DNA of 64,000 nt, taken from contig NC_022550.1 in assembly GCF_000471965.1 (NCBI RefSeq), positions 372,001-436,000 on the forward strand. Direction: 5' to 3'. Origin of the DNA: Blattabacterium sp. (Nauphoeta cinerea). Lineage in GTDB: Bacteria; Bacteroidota; Bacteroidia; Flavobacteriales; Blattabacteriaceae. The notes under the pieces were generated by a model, which was given only the letters and a program-made list of their open reading frames with translations, made no database searches and was not told the DNA's origin. Both the position numbers and the translations under genes were made by a program. Positions 18,710-27,649 of this stretch are shown in pieces; the stretch's first letter is position 1, and each line of letters starts with the position of its first letter.

Positions 18710-19807
18710 ATGAATAATTATTCATATTCAATTAATAGTGATTCTATTAAATTTCTAGAAAAATATTTGAATGAATTTTCTCCAACAGGAAATGAGAGGG
18801 AAGGACAAAAAATATGGATTGATTATATTAGTTCTTATGTAGAAAAAATACAAACAGATTTGTATGGAACTGCAGTCGGTATCATCAATCCTGATTCTCC
18901 ATATAAATTAATCATTGAAGCCCATGTTGATGAAATATCATGGTATGTGAATCATATAACAGAAGAAGGAATAATATATGTTTCTCGCAATGGAGGATCA
19001 GACCCCCAAATTTCTCCATCTAAAAGAGTGATCATTCATACCAAAAAAGGATTCGTACATGGAGTGTTTGGATGGCCTGCTATTCACACAAGAAAATCTT
19101 CAGAAGAGAAATCAAAATGCCCTAATGTGGATAATATATTCGTAGATATTGGGGTTTCCAATAAGACTGAAGCTATTCAAATGGGTGTTCATGTAGGTTG
19201 TATGATTACTTATCCTGATAAGTTTTTTATTATGAATCATAACTATTTTGTGTCTAGAGGATTAGATAATAAAATAGGAGGCTTTATTATAGCAGAAGTA
19301 GCCAAAATGTTAATAGAAAATGGGATTGATTTAAAATTTGGATTATATATCGTAAATTCAGTTCAAGAAGAAGTGGGATTAAAAGGAGCTCAAATGATAT
19401 CTCAAACGATACAGCCTAATGTTGCTATTGTGACAGATGTAACACATGATACTTATAGTCCTATGATTGATAAAAAAATACAAGGCGATGTTAAATGTGG
19501 ACTAGGTCCTGTCATTGTATATGCACCTTCAATACATCAAAATATTAGAGAATTCATTATTAATATAGCCTACAATAAAAAAATACATTTTCAACGTTTA
19601 GTATCATCTAGGTATACGGGGACGGATACAGATGCTTTTGCTTATTCCAATAAGGGCGTATCATCTGCTTTAATTTCCATTCCTCTTAAATATATGCATA
19701 CCACAGTAGAAATGGTTCATAGAAAAGATGTAGAACAAGCTATATCATTAATTTTTGAAACTTTACAAGAAGTTAATCAAAATAATAAATCAATTTTTAT
19801 TGATTAA
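18710..19807 (+). CDS. M42-family dinuclear metal aminopeptidase
   Basis: A zinc/cobalt aminopeptidase of the M42 (glutamyl aminopeptidase/endoglucanase-like) family, probably degrading cytosolic peptides. Metal ligands and the catalytic base are visible: EAHVDEISW (His), SRGLDNKIGG (Asp), VQEEVGLKGA (Glu pair), VTDVTHDTYS (Asp) and the C-terminal KYMHTTVEM (His). I take the ATG at 18710 (MNNYSYS); an upstream in-frame start at 18683 would overlap dapF. The 3' end overlaps convergent ychF by 11 bases. Substrate preference cannot be told from sequence. Confidence 0.9.
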   Translation: MNNYSYSINSDSIKFLEKYLNEFSPTGNEREGQKIWIDYISSYVEKIQTDLYGTAVGIINPDSPYKLIIEAHVDEISWYVNHITEEGIIYVSRNGGSDPQISPSKRVIIHTKKGFVHGVFGWPAIHTRKSSEEKSKCPNVDNIFVDIGVSNKTEAIQMGVHVGCMITYPDKFFIMNHNYFVSRGLDNKIGGFIIAEVAKMLIENGIDLKFGLYIVNSVQEEVGLKGAQMISQTIQPNVAIVTDVTHDTYSPMIDKKIQGDVKCGLGPVIVYAPSIHQNIREFIINIAYNKKIHFQRLVSSRYTGTDTDAFAYSNKGVSSALISIPLKYMHTTVEMVHRKDVEQAISLIFETLQEVNQNNKSIFID

Positions 19808-20819
19808 ATATAAAATGAATAATATCCCCATCTTGGATAAGATAATTTTTTCCCACTAAAAACATTTTTCCTGCTTTTTTTGCATTTTCTTCGGATCCGT
19901 ATTTGATAAAATCATCATAATGAATGACTTTTGCTCGAATAAATCCTTTTTTTAAATCTGTATGAATAACTGAAGAAGCTTCATAAGCCGTACATGGATT
20001 AGAAATAGACCAAGATCTAATTTCTTTTTTTCCTACCGTGAAAAAACTTTGTAAGTTTAACAACTTATAAGCCTTTTTAATGACTTGATTTATTCCTGTA
20101 CAATTCTTATTTTTTTTTAGAGATAAAATTATTAAAGTAGAATTTTCCATTTTTGCTATTTTTTTCATATTTTCTATATGTAAACTAGTTTTGTAGTTTG
20201 ATTCATCATCTATATTACATATATAAATAACAGGTTTAACAGTTAATAACTGTAAATCTTTTATAGATTCTTTATCTGATTCTTGAAATGGATACATTCT
20301 AATGTTTTTTCCTTCTTTTAAAAAAGAAAAAATTTTTTGCATGATATGTGTAGATTTATTGATATGATTCTCATTTTTTTTAATAATTTTTTCTAGTTTA
20401 TTTTCTATCATTTCTAAATCTTTTAACTGTAATTCCATATCAACAATTTCTTTATCTCTAACAGGATTTACAGTTCCTTCCACATGAAGGACACTGATGT
20501 CCTGAAAAAAACGTATTATATGGATAATGACATTTGTTTCACGAATATGAGATAAAAATCTATTCCCTAAACCTTCTCCCTTATGGGATCCCTTAATCAA
20601 TCCTGCTATATCTACTATTTTTATTTCGGATGGAATTATTCTAATAGGATTAATGATTTTTTTTAATTCGTCTAGTCTTTCATCTGGAACTTTAGTAATT
20701 CCATAATTCGGTTCTATAGTAGAAAAAGGAAAATTCTCTGATAAAGCTTGGGAATTAGAAATAGAATTAAAAAATGTTGATTTTCCTACATTTGGAAGGC
20801 CTATAATTCCACATTTCAT
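19797..20819 (-). CDS. ychF: Ribosome-associated GTPase-like ATPase YchF
   Basis: YchF is an Obg-family P-loop NTPase that prefers ATP and binds ribosomes. The 340-residue protein has G1 GLPNVGKST (about 6-14), the switch region NFPFSTIEPN, the G3 block VDIAGLIKGSHKGEGLG and a C-terminal TGS domain. The family is usually about 363 residues. The shortfall lies before the TGS linker, where a normally acidic stretch ending in a helix is replaced by LSLKKNKNCTGINQVI. The reading frame is intact, so this looks like a real in-frame loss. Confidence 0.94.
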   Translation of the reverse strand: MKCGIIGLPNVGKSTFFNSISNSQALSENFPFSTIEPNYGITKVPDERLDELKKIINPIRIIPSEIKIVDIAGLIKGSHKGEGLGNRFLSHIRETNVIIHIIRFFQDISVLHVEGTVNPVRDKEIVDMELQLKDLEMIENKLEKIIKKNENHINKSTHIMQKIFSFLKEGKNIRMYPFQESDKESIKDLQLLTVKPVIYICNIDDESNYKTSLHIENMKKIAKMENSTLIILSLKKNKNCTGINQVIKKAYKLLNLQSFFTVGKKEIRSWSISNPCTAYEASSVIHTDLKKGFIRAKVIHYDDFIKYGSEENAKKAGKMFLVGKNYLIQDGDIIHFIFNQ

Positions 20820-20889
20820 TTGTTATGAAATTTTTTAATCTAAATATAGAAATTACAATTTTTTTTGAAAAGAAGTTTTATTTTATAAC

Positions 20890-21690
20890 ATGAAAGAAAA
20901 TAAAATGCCGTTTTGGAAACATATTGAAGAATTAAGAAAACATATAATTCATTGTATTTGTGCAATAATCATTTCAATGATTGTTTTAATGAACAATAAA
21001 AATATTATATTTGATTGTATTATTTTTGGTCCAGCAAAAACAGATTTTATTACTTATCGTATATTGTATAAATTTACAAATACTTTTTTAGGGGGGCGCT
21101 TTAACTCACTTTCTTTTTTATACAAAAATTTAGAAATACAAAACAGACAAATATTTGGACAATTTCATATTTATATATGGACTTGTTTTATAGGAGGAGT
21201 TATTTTATCTTTTCCTTATGTTTTTTATGAATTTTGGAAATTCATAAAACCAGCTCTTTCAGATGAAGAAAAAAAATATTCAATATGGATATTAATTATG
21301 GTTTCTTTTTTATTTTTGTTAGGAGTTTTTTTCGGTTATTTTATATTATGTCCATTTTTAATTCATTTTGGATATTCTTTTAGAATAAGTAATTTTCCGA
21401 AAAACATATTTGATTTATCAGATTATATTTCTTTAATTGTACACTCAGTATTTTCTATGGGGATTGTTTTTCTATTTCCATTTATCATATTCTTTTTAAC
21501 TAAAATGGGATTAGTTTCTTATTCATTTTTAAAAAAATACAGAAAACATGCTTTTTTTATTATGTTGGTTATAGCTTCTGCTATAACACCTGGAGATATT
21601 TTAAGTACAATCATTGTATTGATTCCTCTTATAATACTTTATCAAATAAGTGTATACATATCTTTTTATGTAAATAAAAAAATCTCTTGA
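20890..21690 (+). CDS. tatC: Twin-arginine translocase subunit TatC
   Basis: TatC is the polytopic receptor that recognises twin-arginine signal peptides and forms the Tat export channel with TatA. The 266-residue protein has six predicted helices and the family N-terminus FWKHIEELRKHI. It also shows FVFYEFWKFIKPALSDEEK-like spacing (YEFWKFIKPALSDEEK, near residue 115) and SAITPGDI before the last helix. The TGA stop is inside the left arm of a terminator hairpin. No tatA/B partner is in the window. Confidence 0.95.
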   Translation: MKENKMPFWKHIEELRKHIIHCICAIIISMIVLMNNKNIIFDCIIFGPAKTDFITYRILYKFTNTFLGGRFNSLSFLYKNLEIQNRQIFGQFHIYIWTCFIGGVILSFPYVFYEFWKFIKPALSDEEKKYSIWILIMVSFLFLLGVFFGYFILCPFLIHFGYSFRISNFPKNIFDLSDYISLIVHSVFSMGIVFLFPFIIFFLTKMGLVSYSFLKKYRKHAFFIMLVIASAITPGDILSTIIVLIPLIILYQISVYISFYVNKKIS

Positions 21691-21713
21691 AAAAGTCAAG
21701 AGATTTTTTTTTG
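21678..21713. terminator. Rho-independent terminator between convergent tatC and ompA
   Basis: A perfect 13-bp stem (21678-21690 with 21696-21708), 5-base loop, followed by a T-run to 21712 on the plus strand and preceded by A's, so it can also act on the minus strand. It includes the tatC stop codon and ends 5 bases before the ompA stop. Confidence 0.88.
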
Positions 21714-21717
21714 TCGA

Positions 21718-22968
21718 TTATTTTCGTATTATGATTTCAACACGTCGTCCTTTTTTCTTTTCTACTCCTAGTCCTCTAACTTCTATTCTAGAAGGATTGA
21801 CTCCTTTAGATACTAAAGCATAAAAAACGGAACGTGCTCTTTTAAAAGACAATATTTTATTAAAATATAATTTGCCATGAGGATCTGCATATCCATTTAT
21901 ATAAAATTTGGAATTAGGAATACGATTTATCATGATTTTGGCAATTCTATTGATAATTATTAAAGAACGAGTAGATAATGAAAATTTTCCTCCATCAAAT
22001 AAAATTGGATGAAAAACTATATCAGGACATCCTTTATTTTCTTTTTTTCCAAATTGATTGGGACATTTATCTTCATGATCTGGAATATTATCTGAATCGG
22101 TATCAGGACACCCATTAAATTTTTTTAATCCAAATTGATTGGGACATTTATCTTCATGATCTGGAATATTATCTGAATCGGTATCAGGACACCCCTTAAA
22201 TTTATTTAATCCAAATTGATTGGGGCACAAATCTTCTTTATCTAAAATTCCATCATTATCTGAGTCTTCACAACAAATTTTTTGTTCGACCTCTTTTTCT
22301 TCTTTTTCTTTTTCTTTATTATTTTCTACTACAATTTTATGATCATGATCAATTTTTAAATTTCCAAAACGAAAAATTAATCCTACATTATGTTTCCAAA
22401 AATTTAGATAATCTCTTGATTGTTTAGCAAATACATGGTTATAAGTACTTTGTACATTAATTCCAAAATTAGAGACTAACCATAAATTTAAGCCTAATCC
22501 ACCATCTAGAAGAAAAAAATTCTTTTTATTCGTTTTAAAATATTTTGAATCTGAAATTCCCAACTCTCTATTGATATAATTATTCGATTTATGATAGCCA
22601 CCTCCTAATCTTAGGTAAGGATCCAATTTGTAATGAGGAAAAACATATAAATTAATCCCATTACTTAACTTTATAAAAAAGTTATCTTCTACTTTCCATC
22701 TGGGATTGTTTACCATTCCAAATGAAGCATCTAAATACAAACCTATATGTTTTTTTATATTATGTTCCAGTTCTATACTGGAAATCACTGGATTAAAGCT
22801 GTTATTTCTTTTTAGAAAAAACCCTTTAAAAGGAGACCTTATAGGATAATAATTAATATCATGCGCTCCTATTCGAACAAACCATTTTTCTTTCGAATCT
22901 TGGGTTTGAGAAAATACAGATGAAAAAAAAGTAAATAAAGCAACAATAAAAAAGTTGACGTTTTTCAT
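21718..22968 (-). CDS. OmpA-family outer-membrane protein with thrombospondin type-3 repeats
   Basis: A 416-residue protein: a Sec signal peptide (about 1-20, ending FFSSVFSQ), an N-terminal beta-barrel-like domain (to about 200), an acidic/lysine linker, calcium-binding thrombospondin type-3 repeats (DSDNDGILDKEDLCPN and two copies of DTDSDNIPDHEDKCPN) and a C-terminal OmpA peptidoglycan-binding domain. The last contains NGYADPHGK, FKRARSVFYAL and GLGVEKKKGRRVEI. It probably anchors the outer membrane to the cell wall. Two repeat units are near-identical at DNA level with an 81-bp period. A TATATTTG promoter element lies just upstream at 23007-23000. Confidence 0.92.
   Translation of the reverse strand: MKNVNFFIVALFTFFSSVFSQTQDSKEKWFVRIGAHDINYYPIRSPFKGFFLKRNNSFNPVISSIELEHNIKKHIGLYLDASFGMVNNPRWKVEDNFFIKLSNGINLYVFPHYKLDPYLRLGGGYHKSNNYINRELGISDSKYFKTNKKNFFLLDGGLGLNLWLVSNFGINVQSTYNHVFAKQSRDYLNFWKHNVGLIFRFGNLKIDHDHKIVVENNKEKEKEEKEVEQKICCEDSDNDGILDKEDLCPNQFGLNKFKGCPDTDSDNIPDHEDKCPNQFGLKKFNGCPDTDSDNIPDHEDKCPNQFGKKENKGCPDIVFHPILFDGGKFSLSTRSLIIINRIAKIMINRIPNSKFYINGYADPHGKLYFNKILSFKRARSVFYALVSKGVNPSRIEVRGLGVEKKKGRRVEIIIRK
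22053..22214. repeat. Two near-identical 81-bp tandem units inside the OmpA-family gene
   Basis: Units starting at about 22053 and 22134 share almost all bases and each encode 27 residues with the TSP3 core and CPNQFG. A third, diverged unit follows. The identity suggests recent in-frame duplication or homogenisation. Confidence 0.8.
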
Positions 22969-22999
22969 AAAACTATAATTTCTTTTAATCTAAACAAAA

Positions 23000-23015
23000 C
23001 AAATATAAATATTTG
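23000..23015 (-). promoter_or_regulatory. Putative -7 promoter element and palindrome upstream of the OmpA-family gene
   Basis: Read on the minus strand, 23007-23000 is TATATTTG, matching the Bacteroidota -7 consensus TAnnTTTG, 32 bases before the ATG. It sits in a perfect 7-2-7 palindrome (CAAATAT-AA-ATATTTG). No convincing -33 TTTG at ideal spacing is seen. Confidence 0.45.
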
Positions 23016-23029
23016 ATTTCAAAAATAAA

Positions 23030-23479
23030 TTAAATACGATTTTTAAATTTTAAAGATCGATTAATTTCTTTCAAAAAATCTTTCTTTCGTAAAGATTCAC
23101 GTTTATCGTATGTTTTTTTTCCTTTAGCTAAAACTATTTTCAATTTAATGTATCCTTTATCATTAAAAAATAATTCTATAGGGATTAAAGTTAAACCAGG
23201 ATCTTTTAATTTTTTGTTAATTCTTATCAATTCTTGTTTTTTCAATAACAATTTCCTTTCTCTTCTGATTGAATGATTCCAGTTGGTTCCAAATTTATAT
23301 TCATCTATGTACATATTGATAGAATACAACTCTCCATCCTTCATTTGACAAAAACTTTCCATAATATTAGCTTTATTTTGTCTTATAGATTTCACTTCTG
23401 TTCCAAATAATTGTATTCCAGCTACATAATGCTCAATAAAATGATATTTAAATTTTGCTTTTCTATTTAGAATACTCAT
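23030..23479 (-). CDS. smpB: SsrA-binding protein SmpB
   Basis: SmpB binds tmRNA and delivers it to stalled ribosomes for trans-translation. I choose the ATG at 23479 (MSILNRKAKFKY), giving 149 residues, the usual size; an upstream in-frame start at 23533 would add 18 residues not expected in the family. Conserved blocks are visible: AGIQLFGTEVKSIRQNKANI, then the basic region near KGKKTYDKRESLRKKD. The C-terminal tail, needed to mimic the anticodon arm, is short. No tmRNA gene is seen in this window. Confidence 0.94.
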   Translation of the reverse strand: MSILNRKAKFKYHFIEHYVAGIQLFGTEVKSIRQNKANIMESFCQMKDGELYSINMYIDEYKFGTNWNHSIRRERKLLLKKQELIRINKKLKDPGLTLIPIELFFNDKGYIKLKIVLAKGKKTYDKRESLRKKDFLKEINRSLKFKNRI

Positions 23480-23494
23480 AATTAAATTAATTGT

Positions 23495-23502
23495 TACTTT
23501 TG
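23495..23502 (+). promoter_or_regulatory. Putative -7 element upstream of the transketolase genes
   Basis: TACTTTTG matches TAnnTTTG and lies 44 bases before the transketolase N-subunit ATG, within the short divergent region shared with smpB. No clear -33 partner is seen. Confidence 0.35.
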
Positions 23503-23545
23503 TGAAACATGATATAAATGCAAAAATATACAAACAACATTAGAA

Positions 23546-24406
23546 ATGATGAATATGTGTTATTTAAAAAACTTGTGTATTCAAGTGAGGAGAGATATTT
23601 TACGTATGGTATATGACGCAAAATCTGGACATCCTGGTGGGTCTTTAGGATGTACAGAGTATTTTGTGGCTTTATATCAAAAAATTATGCATTATAATCC
23701 AAATCAATTTTCCATGGATGGAAAAGGAGAAGATCTTTTTTTCTTGTCTAATGGACATATATCTCCTGTTTATTATAGCATATTAGCTCGTTCTGGTTTT
23801 TTTTCTATTAAAGAATTATCTACTTTCAGAAAGTTAAATTCTCGTTTACAAGGACATCCTACTGTACATGGAGGATTACCAGGAATACGAATTTCTTCGG
23901 GTTCTTTAGGGCAAGGAATGTCTGTATCCATTGGGGCTGCCTTATCAAAAAAACTTAACAAGGAATTGAGTAGTATGGTTTACAGTTTACATGGAGATGG
24001 AGAGTTAAATGAAGGACAAATTTGGGAAGCAGTTTTATATGCAGGTTCTAGGAAAATAGATAATTATATAGCTACTATAGATTATAATGGTCAACAAATA
24101 GATGGGAGTACGGATGAAGTACTCCCTTTGGGGAATTTAAAAAAAAAATTTGAATCCTTTGATTGGAAGGTTTTAGAAGAATTAGAAGGAAATAATATTG
24201 ATAAAGTAATTAACATTTTAAAGAAAGCTAAAAATGAAACGGGGAAAAAAAAACCTGTTTTGATCATATTATATACTCAAATGGGACACGGTGTAGATTT
24301 TATGGCAGGAAATAACGCATGGCATGGAAAACCTCCTAATAAAGAAGAACTAAAAAAAGCTTTATATCAACTTCCTAAAACTCCTTTAGGAGATTATCCA
24401 TTGTAA
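23546..24406 (+). CDS. tktA: Transketolase, N-terminal (TPP-binding) subunit
   Basis: With the next gene it forms a split transketolase of the non-oxidative pentose-phosphate pathway, supplying erythrose-4-phosphate and ribose-5-phosphate for the aromatic and histidine pathways in this window. The 286-residue protein has KSGHPGGSLG near residue 26, GSLGQGMSVSIGAAL, and the TPP/Mg motif GDGELNEGQIWEA (about 152-164). It has a proper stop and the next gene has its own start. Two-gene transketolases are well known, so this is not a frameshift. The first two codons are both ATG; either may be used. Confidence 0.94.
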   Translation: MMNMCYLKNLCIQVRRDILRMVYDAKSGHPGGSLGCTEYFVALYQKIMHYNPNQFSMDGKGEDLFFLSNGHISPVYYSILARSGFFSIKELSTFRKLNSRLQGHPTVHGGLPGIRISSGSLGQGMSVSIGAALSKKLNKELSSMVYSLHGDGELNEGQIWEAVLYAGSRKIDNYIATIDYNGQQIDGSTDEVLPLGNLKKKFESFDWKVLEELEGNNIDKVINILKKAKNETGKKKPVLIILYTQMGHGVDFMAGNNAWHGKPPNKEELKKALYQLPKTPLGDYPL

Positions 24407-24423
24407 ATCAAAATATGTGTTTT

Positions 24424-25392
24424 ATGAAACAGTATGAAAATAAAGGATTAAAAGAAACTAGAGCTGGATTTGGAAAGGCTTTAACTTTTTTGGGGAGAAC
24501 AAATCATAGAGTTGTTGCATTATGTGCGGATCTTAAGACTTCTTTATTTATGGATCAGTTTTCGAAAGAATTTCCTGATAGATTTTTCCAAATAGGAATA
24601 GCAGAAGCTAATATGATAGGGATAGCATCCGGACTTAGTATTGGTCAATATATTCCATTTACCGGAACATTCGCTAATTTTTCGACATCTCGTGTTTATG
24701 ACCAAATACGTCAATCTATTGCTTATTCTTATAAAAATGTAAAAATATGTGCTTCTCATTCTGGATTAACTATAGGAGAAGATGGAGCTACACATCAAAG
24801 TTTAGAAGATATAGGAATGATGAAAATGTTACCTGGGATGGTTGTTATTAATACTTGTGATTATAATCAGACCTATGCAGCTACTTTAGCAATATCGAAT
24901 TATTTAGGCCCAGTATATTTGCGTTTTGGACGTCCTGCTGTAGCTAACTTTACAGATGAAAATCAAATATTCGAAATAGGAAAAGCAGTAGTTTTAACGG
25001 AAGGAAAAGATGTTACTATTGTTAGTACAGGACATTTAGTTTGGGAATCTTTAGAAGCATCTAGAATTTTAGATGAAAAAAAAGGCATAGAATGTGAAGT
25101 CATTAATATTCATACAATTAAACCATTAGATAATTATACTATTTTAAAATCTATTAATAAGACAAAATGTGTTGTTACTGCAGAAGAACACAATTATTGG
25201 GGGGGGTTAGGAGAAAGTGTGGCTAGAATATTAACTACTCATAAATGTCCTGTTATTCAAAGTTTAGTTGCCGTAAACGACACTTTTGGAGAAAGTGGAA
25301 AACCCATGGAGCTTTTAAAAAAATATGAAATTAATTGTGATTCTATTATAAATCATGTTCAATTTGTTTTGAATAAAAAAAATAATAAATAA
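24424..25392 (+). CDS. tktB: Transketolase, C-terminal subunit
   Basis: This subunit contributes the pyrimidine-binding and C-terminal domains of transketolase. Visible features are LCADLKTSLFMDQF, the IGIAEANMIGIASGLS block with the activating Glu, and SHSGLTIGEDGATHQSLEDIG. I prefer the ATG at 24424 (MKQYENKGL) over the in-frame ATG at 24415; neither has a clear ribosome-binding site. It follows the N-subunit after a short gap and leads directly into the MazG-like gene. Confidence 0.93.
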   Translation: MKQYENKGLKETRAGFGKALTFLGRTNHRVVALCADLKTSLFMDQFSKEFPDRFFQIGIAEANMIGIASGLSIGQYIPFTGTFANFSTSRVYDQIRQSIAYSYKNVKICASHSGLTIGEDGATHQSLEDIGMMKMLPGMVVINTCDYNQTYAATLAISNYLGPVYLRFGRPAVANFTDENQIFEIGKAVVLTEGKDVTIVSTGHLVWESLEASRILDEKKGIECEVINIHTIKPLDNYTILKSINKTKCVVTAEEHNYWGGLGESVARILTTHKCPVIQSLVAVNDTFGESGKPMELLKKYEINCDSIINHVQFVLNKKNNK

Positions 25393-25394
25393 AA

Positions 25395-25718
25395 TTGAAA
25401 ATCAATAATTTACAAAAAGTTGTTCATAATTGGATAATCAATCATGGAATTCGTTATTTTGATATATTGACTAATACAATTCTTTTATCTGAAGAAGTAG
25501 GTGAAGTTTCTAGAATTATTGCCAGAAATTATGGAGAACAATCAAAACAAAAAAATTATAAAAAAAATGAAGATCTTGGAGAAGAATTATCAGATGTATT
25601 ATTTGTTATAATTTGTTTAGCAAATCAAACTGGAATTGATTTGGAAGAATCCTTTAATAGAAAATTAAAAAAAAAGAAATTAGAGATCATGCTAGACATC
25701 ACGAAAATAGAAAATTAA
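25395..25718 (+). CDS. MazG-like nucleotide pyrophosphohydrolase
   Basis: A 107-residue all-alpha NTP pyrophosphatase-like protein. The metal-binding pattern of the MazG superfamily is visible: EEVGEVSRII (EExxE type, near residue 29) and LGEELSDVLFVI (ExxD type, near 61). It probably hydrolyses an (d)NTP to the monophosphate for pool sanitation; the substrate is not evident. The best start is a TTG at 25395, two bases after the transketolase stop; no in-frame ATG lies before the conserved region. Confidence 0.82.
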   Translation: MKINNLQKVVHNWIINHGIRYFDILTNTILLSEEVGEVSRIIARNYGEQSKQKNYKKNEDLGEELSDVLFVIICLANQTGIDLEESFNRKLKKKKLEIMLDITKIEN

Positions 25719-25727
25719 AATAAAAAT

Positions 25728-26978
25728 ATGTCTTCTTATATTAAGATTTATAAAGATAAAAATTCCTTAGATGGTTCCATATCTATAACAGGATCTAAAA
25801 GTATATCTAATCGTCTTTTAATTTTAAAAGCTATTCATAAAGATGATATTCATATTGAAAATCTTTCTAATTGTGAAGATACAGAAGTATTAAAAAAAAG
25901 TTTAATGAGCCCCTCTAATATATTAGATATTCATCATGCTGGAACTGCTATGCGTTTTTTAACTTCTTATTTCTCTATACAAGAGGGTAGAAAAGTTATA
26001 TTAACAGGATCAGATAGAATGAAAGAGAGACCGATTTCTATACTTGTAGAAGCTCTGAAAAAGTTGGGATCTAAAATTTTATATTTGGAAAAAGAAGGAT
26101 ATCCCCCAATACAAATTTTCGGAAATAAAATTTTAGGTGGAGAAATAGATATGAATGCGAAAATTAGTAGTCAGTATATAAGTTCTCTTATGTTAATAGC
26201 TAGTCAGCTTAAAATAGGATTAAAAATTTTTCTTAAAGGAAATATCACATCTATTCCTTATATAAAAATGACTTTTGATTTACTTACTCTAGCTGGAATA
26301 AAAGCAGATTGGAAAGAAAGAATTATCCATATTTATCCAGTAAAAAACAAAGATAAAAAACGTTTTTCTGTAGAATCAGATTGGAGCTCTGCTTCTTACT
26401 ATTATTCTATGGCTACTATTGCAAAAAAAAGTCATATTATTTTACGTTCATATAATAATAATAGTTTACAAGGAGACAAAGAAGTCTCATCCATATATGA
26501 TAAATATTTTGGAATTAATACCATTTTTGATAAAAATGTAATAACATTAAAAAAAAATAATTTTTTATATCCCAAATTTATTGAATTAGATTTAAATAAA
26601 ACACCAGATCTTGCTCAAACTATTGTTGTGACTTGTGCCGCTATTGGAGTAAAATGTAGTTTAAAAGGATTAGAAACATTGAAAATTAAAGAAACAGATA
26701 GACTACAAGCATTAAAAGAAGAACTTTTTAAAGTTGGAGTAATAATAGAAATTACGGATTCTTATTTAAGAATAAAAGATTTTTATAAAAAAAGAATGAA
26801 TTCTTTTATCAGAATTAAAACTTATCAAGATCATAGGATGGCAATGTCTTTTTCAGCATTGGGGTTATGTTATGATTCTATACAAATAGAAAATCCAAAT
26901 GTTGTTGACAAATCATATCCTAATTTTTGGAAGGATTTAGAATCTTTAGGTTTTTTAATTTCTTTTTATGAAGAATAA
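25728..26978 (+). CDS. aroA: 3-phosphoshikimate 1-carboxyvinyltransferase (EPSP synthase)
   Basis: AroA joins PEP to shikimate-3-phosphate, the sixth step to chorismate and thus to the trp operon product. The 416-residue protein shows GSKSISNRLLIL (about 22-33), HAGTAMRFLTSYF (shikimate-3-P/PEP site, near 85), DRMKERPI, and the C-terminal KETDRLQAL and DHRMAMSFSALG motifs. It appears complete. Its 3' end overlaps the convergent NlpC/P60 gene by 13 bases. Confidence 0.96.
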   Translation: MSSYIKIYKDKNSLDGSISITGSKSISNRLLILKAIHKDDIHIENLSNCEDTEVLKKSLMSPSNILDIHHAGTAMRFLTSYFSIQEGRKVILTGSDRMKERPISILVEALKKLGSKILYLEKEGYPPIQIFGNKILGGEIDMNAKISSQYISSLMLIASQLKIGLKIFLKGNITSIPYIKMTFDLLTLAGIKADWKERIIHIYPVKNKDKKRFSVESDWSSASYYYSMATIAKKSHIILRSYNNNSLQGDKEVSSIYDKYFGINTIFDKNVITLKKNNFLYPKFIELDLNKTPDLAQTIVVTCAAIGVKCSLKGLETLKIKETDRLQALKEELFKVGVIIEITDSYLRIKDFYKKRMNSFIRIKTYQDHRMAMSFSALGLCYDSIQIENPNVVDKSYPNFWKDLESLGFLISFYEE

Positions 26979-27472
26979 AGAATTCTTCTTGCCATAATGA
27001 ATTTATGATTCCAATATTTATGATATAATTGAGATATAATTACTCCGTTAGATGTGGATGCATGAATAAAAAATATGTTATTATTGCTAATATATATTAC
27101 CATTCCTACATGATTGATTTTTTTATATGTTCCTGTTGAAAAAAATAATAAATCTCCTTTTTCTATTTGATCTTTAGAAATCAAAAGACCTTTTTTAGCT
27201 TGATTGGAAGAAATACGTGGTAAAAATATATGATAAGAAGCGAAAACTTTTTTGATAAAAGCAGAACAATCTATTCCAGATTTAGAATTTCCTCCATATC
27301 TATATGGAGTAGATATGTAATTTTTAGCATTTTCTATGATACATTTTGTTTTTTCTTGTTTTTGATTCATAAATTGAAAACAATTTTTTGAACTGTTTCT
27401 ATATATATTCTGTTTTTTTTTTCTGAAAAAAATTCTTTCATATTTTTTGTTGTATTTTACATTTCCATACAA
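26966..27472 (-). CDS. NlpC/P60-family cysteine peptidase (cell-wall hydrolase)
   Basis: The C-terminal about 115 residues form an NlpC/P60 domain with catalytic Cys in SGIDCSAF, His in NHVGMVIY and a third polar His in FIHAST. Such enzymes cleave D-Glu-DAP bonds in stem peptides. The start is uncertain. The only standard start gives a TTG at 27472, and the product then lacks a signal peptide. The open frame continues upstream through a hydrophobic stretch (IILLVIFYYHLISVSL, about 27525-27475) resembling a signal sequence but without an ATG. A non-AUG start, or an indel at the A7 near 27540, is possible. Confidence 0.82.
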   Translation of the reverse strand: MYGNVKYNKKYERIFFRKKKQNIYRNSSKNCFQFMNQKQEKTKCIIENAKNYISTPYRYGGNSKSGIDCSAFIKKVFASYHIFLPRISSNQAKKGLLISKDQIEKGDLLFFSTGTYKKINHVGMVIYISNNNIFFIHASTSNGVIISQLYHKYWNHKFIMARRILYSS

Positions 27473-27649
27473 TGAAACAGAAATAAGATGATAATAAAAA
27501 ATTACAAGTAAAATAATTCTGGAATTGATAATAAATTTTTTTGTTTTAAAATAAATTGATCAAAAAAAGAGATAGTCAAATGTAAATAAAATACTTGTAT
27601 TAAATATAAAAAAAATTTAATTTGTGTCATTAATTTTTATATTATAATA

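Noticed and set aside
23546-25392. Transketolase as two genes, considered as a frameshifted single gene
   Set aside because: The first gene has a clean stop, the second has its own start and the split falls at the known domain boundary of two-subunit transketolases; there is no A-tract at the junction.
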